Part shown: positions 24,433 through 33,835 of the stretch, one piece after another
Position numbering within the stretch: the first letter of the stretch is position 1
How the letters are laid out: the number at the start of each line of letters is the position of its first letter
Source: Nitrospinaceae bacterium
GTDB taxonomy: Bacteria; Nitrospinota; Nitrospinia; Nitrospinales; VA-1
DNA: 64,000 bases
Assembly (NCBI GenBank): GCA_029261595.1
Contig: JAJDAZ010000041.1
Span: 1 to 64,000 of the forward strand
Direction: 5' to 3'
The notes under the pieces: generated by a model
The model's input: only the letters and a program-made list of their open reading frames with translations
What the model was told of the DNA's origin: nothing
The model's database searches: none
Program-made: the position numbers and the translations under genes

Positions 24433-27400
24433 ATGAATCAGGATCAGGTCGATATGAACGAGTTCATACATCCCAGCCAGCACTTAGAGCTTCCAAATAC
24501 GGGAGAGCCGCCTCCACTTGAAAAAACGCCCCCTGAAGAACCCAAACCCAAAGAGAAAAAAAAGCGCTCCTGGCTGAAACGATTGTTTCTTTTTATCACT
24601 TACGGATTGCTTTTTTTCATCGTCCTTCTGGTCGGTGCGGGAGTCGTCTTGTCCTATTACTTTCCTTCGGAACGTCTGAGACCCGTCGCCGAAGAAAAGC
24701 TGACCGAGTTTTTAAAAGTTCCTGTATCGATCGGGTCTTTGGACTTGAGCCTGCTTCGCGGAGTGAATATTTCCCGTTTGACGCTGGGCGAGAACCAACC
24801 CATTTTTGACGTTCAAAATATCATTCTGGATTACGACCTGACAGAGCTCATGCAGGGACGCTTCGTGATCAATCAGGTGCTCGTTGACGAACCTAAACTG
24901 AATCTTATTTCGGAAAACGGGGTCTGGAACTTCCAGCCACTTCTGGAACTGGGAGGCTCTGAAGAGGCACCGCCTCCCGAAAAGCCTTCGGAAGGCCTTC
25001 CCATCATCCCCCTGGCCGTGGACTTGAGGGAATTCGCCATTCGCAATATCCAGGTGAACCTAGACATGGATGGAGAAACGACCAGCCAGCTGGAAGGGTT
25101 GAGTCTTGAGGCGCGCGGCAAAATCAACCGCGAGGAAATCGATGTGGCCCTCAATACGACCATGGGTCCGCCTGCAAAAGGCGAGCACAACCTGGAATTT
25201 TTTTCCAGTCAGGGAGAAGGCATCGACGTTAAAACCCTTTCTTTTATGGATATAAAAGTCAGCACCCAGGATTTAAACAACATCCGGCTTTCGGGGGTCC
25301 TGCGGTTAAATAATAATCAGTTTCATGTGGGAACCCCTCTGCCTTCGCCGGACCTGTCCACGGTAATCGACCTCACCGCCATCCTTCAGGGCCAGGGGGT
25401 GAACATTCAGAGACTGACCTTGAACATCGGTGAGAATAACCGGGTGGACCTTTCCGGCTCCGCGACGCAAATCGCCAAGGACCCGCGTTTCGACATCAAG
25501 CTCAACGAGGCGGCGTTCAACATTGAAGACCTCGTCGCCTGGGCGGGGAAGATGATTCCGGATATCAAAGCCAGCGGGAATCTTCAGGTCACAAACGTGC
25601 AGGTTAAAGGCCACATGCCTGGGTTCCAACCTGAGGATATCGAAGTGGTGAGCGCGAAGGTTGGCATCAAGGATCTTTCCGCTCAATACCCGGCGCTCTC
25701 AGCTGACTTAAAAGGGGTCGATTTGGATATCGACCTTGCCAACGTGCAATTAAAAAACAGCGTCCCTGAAAATGTCGACGGAACCCTCCGGCTCACAATG
25801 GATCGAGGTCAAGCTCAGGATTTTAAAATTAAGGATTTAATTCAGGATCTAAAATTCAATGCCAAAGGCTCAAACCTCACCGATGTCTCCCTGATTTTTT
25901 CTACAGCATTTGATGAAGCGGAGTTCTCATCCCCTGAACTGGGAGCAATAAAAACCGGCCTCGACCTGAAGGGTTCCTTAGGCGCTAATATTGATTCCGG
26001 AGACATTCAATTCTTCAAAGCAGATTATTCTTTAGGGTCGGCCGCTATTGGAAAACTAAAAGCAAACGCAACCAATTTTGGCAAATCCTCGTTTCATCTC
26101 GAGCAGGATCTTAATATCAAACTGTCACCCTTGCGCTCACTCATCCCGAAAAAAATACTGCAAACCATTGACGGTTACCCCACAGCAGGGGAAACCACAG
26201 TGCATTCCACCGTACAAGGGCGGCTGGATAAAAATTTCAAGCCCGTTCAGGCTCTCCTGAATACCCGGATCAAACTTAAGGACATAGACACGCAATTAAA
26301 AAATCCTCCCGCCGAGGTAAAACAGGTATCCGCGACGATTTCTTTTCCTCTGGATTATCTGCCTGACCGAGGCGTCAAAATTCCCCGCCTTGATTTGGAC
26401 GCCAGGTTCAAGAACGTGAAAGCTTTGGACAAGTGGGAACTGGGCGCAGGTTCCATCAATACCCAGTTGACCATGGGCGGTTATTACCCCTTGACCGGGG
26501 GAGCCAAATTTAAGATCCCGATAACCAACAAAACCACCATCAAACTGGATCGCGTGGCGTCCAGCGAACCTAAGCTTGTTGTGAGCGGTCTTGATATCGC
26601 CACCTCTTTAAAAACCGATTTGAACGGGCAGGACCCTGAAAATATCGAGTTGCAGGGAAAGGTCCAGGTGCTGGATGTCGAAGGGGTGAAAGAAGTGAAA
26701 ACCGGAAAAATCGAGACCACCTTCGCCGTGGATGTCAACGATCTTTCACTGACCCAAACCAAGGTCGATTTTGATCTTCAAGTAGACGCGCCGTCGCCTG
26801 GAAAGTTAAACGGTGAAATTCCCATCGGGCCGATCACCTTCTCCAGCCGGTCCAGGCAAAATCTGAAAACAGGCGACATTGAAATCGATCGGGCCACCCT
26901 CAATGCGCCTTCCATGCTCAACCTCGACCTCACGGCCCATCTCAAAAACTGGGGGAAAACATTTGTTGTCGATACCCAGGTCACTGACACCCAGCTCGCC
27001 GCCCTGTGGGGGAAAGTGCCTCAGGCTCTGCGCACCGACATGAAAGACCTGGACATTGCAGGCGCGGTCAACTTCGCACTCAAGGCCCATGGCTCTATCC
27101 CGGAAAAAATAGAGATGAAAAAATCCTCCCTGCCTATCGTGGCTGAAGCTGGCTTTGATTTGGCTGACGCGTCTATCAACTGGCCCAGCCAGGGCATTGC
27201 CGTTGACAAACTGAGCACCAAAGCCCAAATGGACTTTAAGGAAGGTTCGGGGGGAGTCTCAGGAAATTTTGCGATTGCAAAATTGTTTCTGAAAAACGTG
27301 CTGGGCGAGGAGTGGCTGAACCCGCAATTTGATTTCAATTATGTGCTCGAAGACTTCAACAAATTCACGATCGCGGAACATGATTTTTCCATCAAAAAAT

Positions 27401-28533
27401 ATGGTGTCCACCATTCACTGTCAGGACAGGTCGATGGCTTGCGACCCTTCCTCACAGGCAAGGTTCCGATAAAGGCTCAGGAGTTGACCCGCCATTTGGA
27501 TATTTCACTTTCCACCAGCAATAAACTGGAAATCCAGAAAGCGATTAATGAAGGCACCCGACAATTTTTAGAAGGCATTCAGGCCAGCGGAGCCCTGATG
27601 GCTGATCTGGCCCTAAAAATTGCCCCCGATAAAATGATCGCCTTAGACGGCAAGGTCGCATTCGACCAATTCAACGCCCAGATGGGAGAGGGTGTTCAGC
27701 TAACCAACCTGACTGGCCGGTTTCCGTTTAACAAAACCCTGTTTCTCGACCGCAGTCTGGTGCAGCCTTTGGATAAATCCTTCCTGGCGTCCCGCAAAGG
27801 ATTTTTCACCCAGCTTCGGGGTTTCTCGCAGCATAAAAATAACCTGACCATAATGGATGTGCAGGTCGGCGGTCAGCAGGTGTCTAACATCGCCCTGGAC
27901 CTGCTGTATAAAAACAACCGGTTGATGGCGGAGAAATTCCTGTTCGATATTCTGGACGGGTCGGTGGCGGGAAATTTATTCGTCATTCCCACCGAGGAAG
28001 GCCCGGAGCTCAGTTTTTCCACCGAATTTGCCGGGCTCAATCTAGGGGCACTGATCGGCCGGGCCAAAAGCACGGAAAAAACCGAATCAGAAATCGACGG
28101 CAACCTGCAACTTGGGGTCAAGTTGAAGCAGGGCCAGGCCACCGAGCCGATTTCGCTCGATCAAATTGTCGCCAATATAGCCGTCACCCGCATCGGCGCG
28201 GAAACCCTGGACCGCTTTCTATTGTTTCTAGACCCGGAGGAAAGCAAACCCGCCATCGTGGACACCCGCGCCAAGTTGAAACTGGCTTCGCCGCACCGAA
28301 TTGTCATCACGGTGGAAAACGGCAACCTGAACGTCTCTGCGTGGTTGAAAAATAAAATCCTGGGAGATATCATACAGGCGCCGGAATTGAAGCGGGTGCC
28401 GATCACCAGTCTCAAGGAATTCCGCAATTTAACCGGCCAGTTGAAAACCCTCACCGGCCTTAGGGACGCTCTGGGTTATCTGGCCGCCAGGGGAATCGAG
28501 TTCACCGAGGATGGCGAAATCCTGCTTTACTGA
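24433..28533 (+). CDS. Giant AsmA/TamB-like inner-membrane protein
   Basis: The protein has 1366 residues. Residues about 1-45 are charged and proline-rich, then one membrane segment (about 49-72, LFLFITYGLLFFIVLLVGAGV) is followed by an AsmA-type start: LRPVAEEKLTEFLKVPVSIGSLDLSLLRGVNISRLTL. The rest is long, repetitive, beta-rich periplasmic sequence. Such proteins are thought to form grooves that carry phospholipids to the outer membrane. The soluble cytoplasmic-side N-terminal extension (PPPLEKTPPEEPKPKEKKK) is unusual compared with classic AsmA. A second gene of the same type lies at 38144-41974 on the other strand. No internal frameshift was seen. Confidence 0.82.
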   Translation: MNQDQVDMNEFIHPSQHLELPNTGEPPPLEKTPPEEPKPKEKKKRSWLKRLFLFITYGLLFFIVLLVGAGVVLSYYFPSERLRPVAEEKLTEFLKVPVSIGSLDLSLLRGVNISRLTLGENQPIFDVQNIILDYDLTELMQGRFVINQVLVDEPKLNLISENGVWNFQPLLELGGSEEAPPPEKPSEGLPIIPLAVDLREFAIRNIQVNLDMDGETTSQLEGLSLEARGKINREEIDVALNTTMGPPAKGEHNLEFFSSQGEGIDVKTLSFMDIKVSTQDLNNIRLSGVLRLNNNQFHVGTPLPSPDLSTVIDLTAILQGQGVNIQRLTLNIGENNRVDLSGSATQIAKDPRFDIKLNEAAFNIEDLVAWAGKMIPDIKASGNLQVTNVQVKGHMPGFQPEDIEVVSAKVGIKDLSAQYPALSADLKGVDLDIDLANVQLKNSVPENVDGTLRLTMDRGQAQDFKIKDLIQDLKFNAKGSNLTDVSLIFSTAFDEAEFSSPELGAIKTGLDLKGSLGANIDSGDIQFFKADYSLGSAAIGKLKANATNFGKSSFHLEQDLNIKLSPLRSLIPKKILQTIDGYPTAGETTVHSTVQGRLDKNFKPVQALLNTRIKLKDIDTQLKNPPAEVKQVSATISFPLDYLPDRGVKIPRLDLDARFKNVKALDKWELGAGSINTQLTMGGYYPLTGGAKFKIPITNKTTIKLDRVASSEPKLVVSGLDIATSLKTDLNGQDPENIELQGKVQVLDVEGVKEVKTGKIETTFAVDVNDLSLTQTKVDFDLQVDAPSPGKLNGEIPIGPITFSSRSRQNLKTGDIEIDRATLNAPSMLNLDLTAHLKNWGKTFVVDTQVTDTQLAALWGKVPQALRTDMKDLDIAGAVNFALKAHGSIPEKIEMKKSSLPIVAEAGFDLADASINWPSQGIAVDKLSTKAQMDFKEGSGGVSGNFAIAKLFLKNVLGEEWLNPQFDFNYVLEDFNKFTIAEHDFSIKKYGVHHSLSGQVDGLRPFLTGKVPIKAQELTRHLDISLSTSNKLEIQKAINEGTRQFLEGIQASGALMADLALKIAPDKMIALDGKVAFDQFNAQMGEGVQLTNLTGRFPFNKTLFLDRSLVQPLDKSFLASRKGFFTQLRGFSQHKNNLTIMDVQVGGQQVSNIALDLLYKNNRLMAEKFLFDILDGSVAGNLFVIPTEEGPELSFSTEFAGLNLGALIGRAKSTEKTESEIDGNLQLGVKLKQGQATEPISLDQIVANIAVTRIGAETLDRFLLFLDPEESKPAIVDTRAKLKLASPHRIVITVENGNLNVSAWLKNKILGDIIQAPELKRVPITSLKEFRNLTGQLKTLTGLRDALGYLAARGIEFTEDGEILLY

Positions 28534-28575
28534 CCCTTTCAGAATCCTGTATCTTCTTCCGGGCAGGTCCATTTA

Positions 28576-28604
28576 TTGACAATGCCATTTGAGTTTGCTA
28601 GCGT
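28576..28604 (+). promoter_or_regulatory. Possible promoter of hflK-hflC-trkA-trkH
   Basis: A perfect -35 TTGACA (28576-28581) is followed after 17 bp by a weak -10 TAGCGT. It lies 57 bp before the hflK start. The -10 is poor, so an activator or another promoter may be used. Confidence 0.4.
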
Positions 28605-28660
28605 ACCTCAATTGCGTATGAATTTAACTTTCAATCATTTTTTTAATAAATAAAAATATT

Positions 28661-29716
28661 ATGGCTTGGGACGACCTGCACGAACAAAGACCCCCTGATG
28701 ATCCCTTCAAAGGAGGCGGCGGAGGCCCCCCAGGAGGGGGAGGTGGAAAGCCTCCTTTTGATATTCCACAACTCAACCTGCCAAAATTCAAACCTTCCAT
28801 GTTTATTGGAATCATCATCCTTTTGTTGCTGGTTTGGATTCTGCCGGGCACGTTTTATTTTGTCGAACCGGACGAAGAAGGCGTTGTCACCACTTTTGGA
28901 AAATTCAGCCACACCACAGGACCGGGGGTGCATTTCAAGTTCCCTTCGCCGATACAACATTCCGCCACCCCTAAAATCCGTCAAATCCGACGGGCGGAGA
29001 TCGGCTTTCGCGCCAACGCTTCGGGACAAATTCAAAGGGTGCCTGCGGAATCACTGATGCTGACCGGCGATCAAAATATCGTCGACATCAATCTGGTGGT
29101 GCAATACCGGATTACCGACTCGGTGGCCTACCTGTTCAACATCAGACGGCCTCATAAAATGGTACGTGACGCCGCCGAAACGGTCATTCGCGGGATCACC
29201 GGCAGTCGCAACATTGATGAAGCCCTGACCACCGGAAAAGCGGATATCCAGATCACTTCAAGAGAACAGATACAAAGCCTTTTGGATACCTTCCAGGCGG
29301 GAATCCAGGTGGTCACGGTTCAGCTTCAAGGCGTGAACCCGCCGGAGCAGGTGGCCGGCGCCTTTAAGGACGTTGTCAGCGCCCGCGAAGATAAGGAGCG
29401 GATGATCAATGAAGCGCAGGGTTACAGAAACGCCGTGATTCCAGAAGCGCGTGGTCAGGCGGCACAAATCCTCCGGGAAGCGGAAGCTTATCGGGAACAA
29501 AAAATCAAACGGGCGGAAGGTGACGTGATGCGTTTTCTTTCGCAATACGAAGAGTACAAAAAAGCTCCCGACATCACCCGCAAGCGGATTTACCTGGAAA
29601 CCATGGAAGAAATTTTGCCAACCGTTGATAAATTTGTCATGGGCGACCAGAACCAGGGAGTATTGCCCATTCTACCTTTGTCTAAAAATCCGATTTTACC
29701 GGGTTCAAATAAATAA
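28661..29716 (+). CDS. hflK: HflK, stomatin-like membrane protease regulator
   Basis: The protein has 351 residues. The N-terminus is rich in glycine and proline (DPFKGGGGGPPGGGGGKPP), as in other HflK proteins. A single membrane segment at about 46-64 is followed by the SPFH/band-7 domain (FYFVEPDEEGVVTTFGKFSHTTGPGVHFKFP). A long coiled region runs from about 235 to 300 (ARGQAAQILREAEAYREQKIKRAEGD). With HflC it forms a large complex around the FtsH protease and modulates membrane-protein turnover. hflC follows after 6 bp. All family features are present. Confidence 0.95.
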   Translation: MAWDDLHEQRPPDDPFKGGGGGPPGGGGGKPPFDIPQLNLPKFKPSMFIGIIILLLLVWILPGTFYFVEPDEEGVVTTFGKFSHTTGPGVHFKFPSPIQHSATPKIRQIRRAEIGFRANASGQIQRVPAESLMLTGDQNIVDINLVVQYRITDSVAYLFNIRRPHKMVRDAAETVIRGITGSRNIDEALTTGKADIQITSREQIQSLLDTFQAGIQVVTVQLQGVNPPEQVAGAFKDVVSAREDKERMINEAQGYRNAVIPEARGQAAQILREAEAYREQKIKRAEGDVMRFLSQYEEYKKAPDITRKRIYLETMEEILPTVDKFVMGDQNQGVLPILPLSKNPILPGSNK

Positions 29717-29722
29717 AAAACT

Positions 29723-30574
29723 ATGAAACAAAACTCTGTCATTATTATAGGTGTCCTGGCAATCGTTCTGGCCTCGTCTTCCATGTTCACGGTGAATATG
29801 ACGCAGACCGCTATTATCCTGGAACTGCAAAAGCCAAAAAAAATCGTCAGTGAACCGGGACTGTATTTCAAAATTCCTTTCATCCAAAAGGTCCTTTACT
29901 TTTCCAAACAACTGCTGGACAACGATTCGCCTCCCGCCGAGGTCATCACCAAGGATAAGAAAAACCTTTTGATCGATAATTTTACGGTCTGGAAAATTGT
30001 CGATCCCTTAAAATTTCTCGAAACGGTGCGTAACATTCAGGGCGCTGAAGCCAGGCTGGACGATCTGCTTTTCTCCGAGCTCCGGGTAGAAATCGGTACC
30101 CACGGCCTCATCGATATCGTTACAGAAACTCGCGAAGCCATCATGGAAAAAGTTTCTACCGAAGCCAACAAGAAAGCCTCCGAATACGGAATCGAAATCG
30201 TTGCGGTTCGGATCAAGAGAACCGATCTGCCGCCGGAAATCGCCAACTCCATTTTCAACCGCATGAGAACCGAGCGTGAAAGAATCGCCAAGGAGTACCG
30301 TTCCGAAGGACGCGAAGAAGCTACAAAAATCCGCGCTGAAACGGATAAAGAAAAAACCATCCTGATCGCAGACGCCTACAAAAAGGAACAGGAAACCCGG
30401 GGTGAAGGAGACGGGATATCGACCAGAATTTATGCTGAGGCCTATCAAAAGGACTCTAAGTTTTACTCCTTCATGCGCTCCATGGAAGCTTATAAAAAAT
30501 CTCTGAAAACCGACACAACGATTCTCCTTTCAAAGGAATCCAATTTCCTGGAATTCCTGAACAATCCCAAATAA
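29723..30574 (+). CDS. hflC: HflC, stomatin-like membrane protease regulator
   Basis: The protein has 283 residues. An N-terminal membrane segment (about 5-24) precedes the SPFH domain, with FTVNMTQTAIILELQKP, GLYFKIPFIQKV and FTVWKIVDPLKF. The coiled C-terminal part includes RSEGREEATKIRAETDKEKTILIADAYK, typical of HflC. The protein partners HflK encoded 6 bp upstream. About 90 bp without an obvious terminator separate it from trkA, so the two pairs may share a transcript. Confidence 0.95.
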   Translation: MKQNSVIIIGVLAIVLASSSMFTVNMTQTAIILELQKPKKIVSEPGLYFKIPFIQKVLYFSKQLLDNDSPPAEVITKDKKNLLIDNFTVWKIVDPLKFLETVRNIQGAEARLDDLLFSELRVEIGTHGLIDIVTETREAIMEKVSTEANKKASEYGIEIVAVRIKRTDLPPEIANSIFNRMRTERERIAKEYRSEGREEATKIRAETDKEKTILIADAYKKEQETRGEGDGISTRIYAEAYQKDSKFYSFMRSMEAYKKSLKTDTTILLSKESNFLEFLNNPK

Positions 30575-30666
30575 TTTTTAAGGCCTGTAACATTTTTTGT
30601 AGAACCTCAATATGACAGACCACGGCCTCATCTTTTGAAACTGCTCAACCGGCAGAAACCGAACCC

Positions 30667-32034
30667 ATGAGAATCCTCATTGTTGGCGCGGGTGTGGTTG
30701 GCTTCAACCTGGCCCAGGAACTTTCCAAGGAAGGTCATGACATCGCGATCATTGACCAGGACCCGGAAAAAATGCGTCGTATTTCAGACACCCTGGACGT
30801 TCTGAGCGTCATCGGCAACGCCTGTCACCCCAGTATTCTGATGCGGGCGGGCATCGAAAACATAGAGATGGTGATCGCCGTCACCGACAAGGATGAAATC
30901 AACCTTCTGGTTTGTTCCTTAGCCTCCAAGTTCAATGTAAAAAAAAGATTTGCCCGTCTGCGCAATCAGGAGTACACGCAGGCGGACCATGTCTTCTCCC
31001 TGGAAGAACTTTCCATCGATCACGCCATCAACCCCGGCCATATCATCATCGACACCATCGTCAAGATCATCAGCACCCCTGGCGTGGTCAACGTGGCTGA
31101 ATTTGCCGAAGGGGAAATCCTGCTGCGCGAGTTTGACATTCCCGAAAACGCCCCCATTGCAGGTAAAAAGATTCAGGAACTCAGCGGGGTTTCCTCAATG
31201 GATTCGTTTGTCATCGTCGCTATTGTCCGTGAAGGAAAACTGGTCATACCAAGGGCCAGCGACGTCATCCAGCCGGGCGATAAAATATATACCATCGTTG
31301 ATAAGGATTTTTTACCTTTCCTTCTTCCCATGCTGAACAAGTCTGTAGAGGAAGTGGCAAAAGTTGTGATCTTCGGGGCCAATCAGGTTTCTGTCAATCT
31401 GGCAAAAGCCCTTGAGGAAAATATCCGCGATGTTTCCATCATTGAACCCTCCAGGGAAAAAGCCAACCTGGCCGCGGAGGAGCTTTCAAGATGCGTCGTT
31501 CATCACGGTAGCGGGACGGATATGAATCTGTTCAATGATATCAATATGGAAGACGCCGATTTTTTCCTGGCACTTTCTGAGGACGATGAGGACAATATCC
31601 TGGCCGCCCTCCTGGCCAAAAAACATGGCGCCAAGCGGGCTCTGGTCATCACCAACGATCCGGAATACCTGCCCATTCTGGATTCCATCGGCATGGACAT
31701 CACGATCAATCCGCGGTTGATCACGGTCAGTGCCATTCTCAAGCACCTCAGAAAAGGCCGGGTCATGTCGGTTTTCAAACTGATCGAGGATGCCGAAGTC
31801 ATGGAAATCGGCGTCGACGATAATTCATCGATCGTCAATAAAAAGATCGCGAAAGTTAAATTTCCCGAAAATGCGATGATCGGAGCGCTCCTTAGAAAAG
31901 GGGAAATGATAGTACCGACCGAAGATATCGAGATTAAAGTCGGTGACTCCGTCATCGTCGTCGCTCAACCCCAGGCCATTGAAAAAATCGAGAAACTGTT
32001 TGGAAGCAAAAGAAACTTTCTCCCTTTCCGATGA
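30667..32034 (+). CDS. trkA: TrkA, NAD-binding regulator of potassium uptake
   Basis: The protein has 455 residues. It contains two RCK units. The first Rossmann fold starts IVGAGVVGFNLAQEL with the acidic residue in IAIIDQDPE. A first RCK-C domain runs from about 140 to 225. The second fold starts VVIFGANQVSVNLAKAL, where the glycine pattern is reduced (G-N-S), so its nucleotide affinity may be lower. A second RCK-C ends the protein. TrkA is cytoplasmic and gates the TrkH channel in response to nucleotides. Its stop overlaps the trkH start by four bases (ATGA), so the two are translationally coupled. Confidence 0.96.
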   Translation: MRILIVGAGVVGFNLAQELSKEGHDIAIIDQDPEKMRRISDTLDVLSVIGNACHPSILMRAGIENIEMVIAVTDKDEINLLVCSLASKFNVKKRFARLRNQEYTQADHVFSLEELSIDHAINPGHIIIDTIVKIISTPGVVNVAEFAEGEILLREFDIPENAPIAGKKIQELSGVSSMDSFVIVAIVREGKLVIPRASDVIQPGDKIYTIVDKDFLPFLLPMLNKSVEEVAKVVIFGANQVSVNLAKALEENIRDVSIIEPSREKANLAAEELSRCVVHHGSGTDMNLFNDINMEDADFFLALSEDDEDNILAALLAKKHGAKRALVITNDPEYLPILDSIGMDITINPRLITVSAILKHLRKGRVMSVFKLIEDAEVMEIGVDDNSSIVNKKIAKVKFPENAMIGALLRKGEMIVPTEDIEIKVGDSVIVVAQPQAIEKIEKLFGSKRNFLPFR

Positions 32035-33503
32035 ACATCAAGGCAATATTCAACGTTGTCGGCGTTTTGCTGGTTCTTCTTTCCGGCCTTCTGCTGATTC
32101 CCCTGGCGGTCTCCCTGCACTACCAGACCCCCGCTCTACCCAATTACATGAGCGGATTGCAGGCGTTTTCATATACCCTGGTGGCCTCCCTGGTCACCGG
32201 ATTGATCCTGTGGCGGCTGTTGCCCTCGGGCATTGAAAAACTGAGAGACCGGGAAGGGTTTGCCATTGTCGCGGTTTCCTGGGTGTGCATCTCCTTTTTC
32301 GGGTCCATCCCCTTTGTCCTGACAGGCGTCTGCCCCGAGTTCATAGACGCTTTCTTTGAAAGTATGAGCGGGTTCACCACAACGGGGGCCTCGGTTTTGA
32401 CGGATATTGAGTCCGCCCCCAGAGAAATTTTATTCTGGCGGAATTTGACCCAATGGGTCGGCGGGATGGGAATCATTCTGCTGTCTCTGGCAATTTTCCC
32501 CATGCTCGGCATCGGCAGTTTTCATCTGTTCAAAGCGGAAATCCCCGGAGGCACCACGGTCGAGCGCATGCAACCACGGCTCGCGGAAACAGCAAAGATG
32601 CTGTGGAAAACCTATATCGTTCTCACCCTGCTGGAAATCATCCTCCTGCAGGCAGGAGGCGTCGGAATTTTCGATGCCGTCTGTCACACCTTTTCCACCG
32701 TCGCCACCGGGGGGTTCTCACCGCATAACGAAAGCATTTCCTACTTTAACAGCCGCTATGTGGAATCCGTCATCATCCTTTTCATGTTCCTCGGAGGCAT
32801 CAACTTCGTCCTGCATTACCAGCTGGTGACCCGAAATTTCAGCGCTATTTTCAAAAACCCGGAGTTTCGCGGGTATTGCTCCATGGTGTTTATCGGAATC
32901 CTGATCGCCACATGGGGGTTGATCGAAACTGGCACCGAACCGGATGGGGCCAAAGCGCTTCAAAAAGCCGCGTTCACCGTCGTTTCCATCAACTCCACCA
33001 CCGGATTCGTCACCGATGATTTCGACCGATGGCCGGACTTTTTGCGGGTTCTGATTTTTGGGATCATGATGGTCGGCGGCTGTTCGGGGTCCACCAGCGG
33101 TTCTTTGAAAGTGATCCGGTTCATTATTCTGTCCAAAGTGATTTTAAGGGAATTCCAGAAACTGGTTCACCCCAGAGCCATTTTCCACGTCAAGGTGGGT
33201 GGAAAAACCATCGCCCCGGACCACCTGACCAACGTCGTCGCTCTGACGTTTCTTTTTCTTGGGCTCTCCGCCCTCAGTTGCATTCTACTTGCATTCATGG
33301 GACTCGATCTAACCACCTCGCTTTCGGCCTCGGTGGCGACTCTATTCAACATCGGCCCTGGCTTAGGGAATGTAGGGCCTGCCGGTAATTACGCGGACCT
33401 GCCGGGCCTCGGAAAGATTATTTTAATCACCTGGATGTTGATGGGCCGGTTGGAAATATTTGGCGTCATCCTGATTTTTCTGCCCATGACCTGGAAAAAA
33501 TAA
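32031..33503 (+). CDS. trkH: TrkH-family potassium uptake protein
   Basis: The protein has 490 residues with about ten membrane segments. Selectivity-filter-like loops are visible as MSGFTTTGASVL, TFSTVATGGFSPHNES, INSTTGFVTDDF and ATLFNIGPGLGNVGPAG, one per pore repeat. MMVGGCSGSTSGSLKVIRF is the typical third-repeat intramembrane loop. It is coupled to trkA through a four-base overlap. It takes up potassium in exchange for membrane potential. The gene completes the Trk pair; no potassium-sensor kinase is nearby. Confidence 0.96.
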   Translation: MNIKAIFNVVGVLLVLLSGLLLIPLAVSLHYQTPALPNYMSGLQAFSYTLVASLVTGLILWRLLPSGIEKLRDREGFAIVAVSWVCISFFGSIPFVLTGVCPEFIDAFFESMSGFTTTGASVLTDIESAPREILFWRNLTQWVGGMGIILLSLAIFPMLGIGSFHLFKAEIPGGTTVERMQPRLAETAKMLWKTYIVLTLLEIILLQAGGVGIFDAVCHTFSTVATGGFSPHNESISYFNSRYVESVIILFMFLGGINFVLHYQLVTRNFSAIFKNPEFRGYCSMVFIGILIATWGLIETGTEPDGAKALQKAAFTVVSINSTTGFVTDDFDRWPDFLRVLIFGIMMVGGCSGSTSGSLKVIRFIILSKVILREFQKLVHPRAIFHVKVGGKTIAPDHLTNVVALTFLFLGLSALSCILLAFMGLDLTTSLSASVATLFNIGPGLGNVGPAGNYADLPGLGKIILITWMLMGRLEIFGVILIFLPMTWKK

Positions 33504-33835
33504 TGGGGCCTTTGGCAAATTATTATCCCGGCCTCCCAAAGAAGAAATAAAAATTGATTTTACCCTCCCGATAATCTAGTATTCCTAGGTTCCCCCTCAC
33601 CGCTTGGTCCGTTTTTCAAAGGTTTGTGGGAAAATTTGTCAAAAGGGATTTTAAAAGATTCTGCTAAAATTGAAATCTTCAATTCCCTGCAACATATAAA
33701 CCTGAATCGCTCTTGGGTCACCTCGAAAAATTCTACATTTCCATAGTCCCACTCTTTTTCGTTAAAGAGCGGTCTAAAGTAAATGCCGAAAAAATCGAAT
33801 GTTGAGAGGTCCCTTTAAAAATTAAAGGATTCCTT
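33504..33835 (+). promoter_or_regulatory. Intergenic region before the oxaloacetate decarboxylase operon
   Basis: The region of 332 bp has no ORF. A possible promoter is TTGATT (33554-33559), a 17-bp spacer and TAGTAT (33577-33582). A short hairpin (CTCTTT/AAAGAG) lies near 33750. AAAGGA about seven bases before the oadA ATG is the ribosome binding site. A 255-nt leader would result if this promoter is right; I see no known riboswitch in it. Confidence 0.35.
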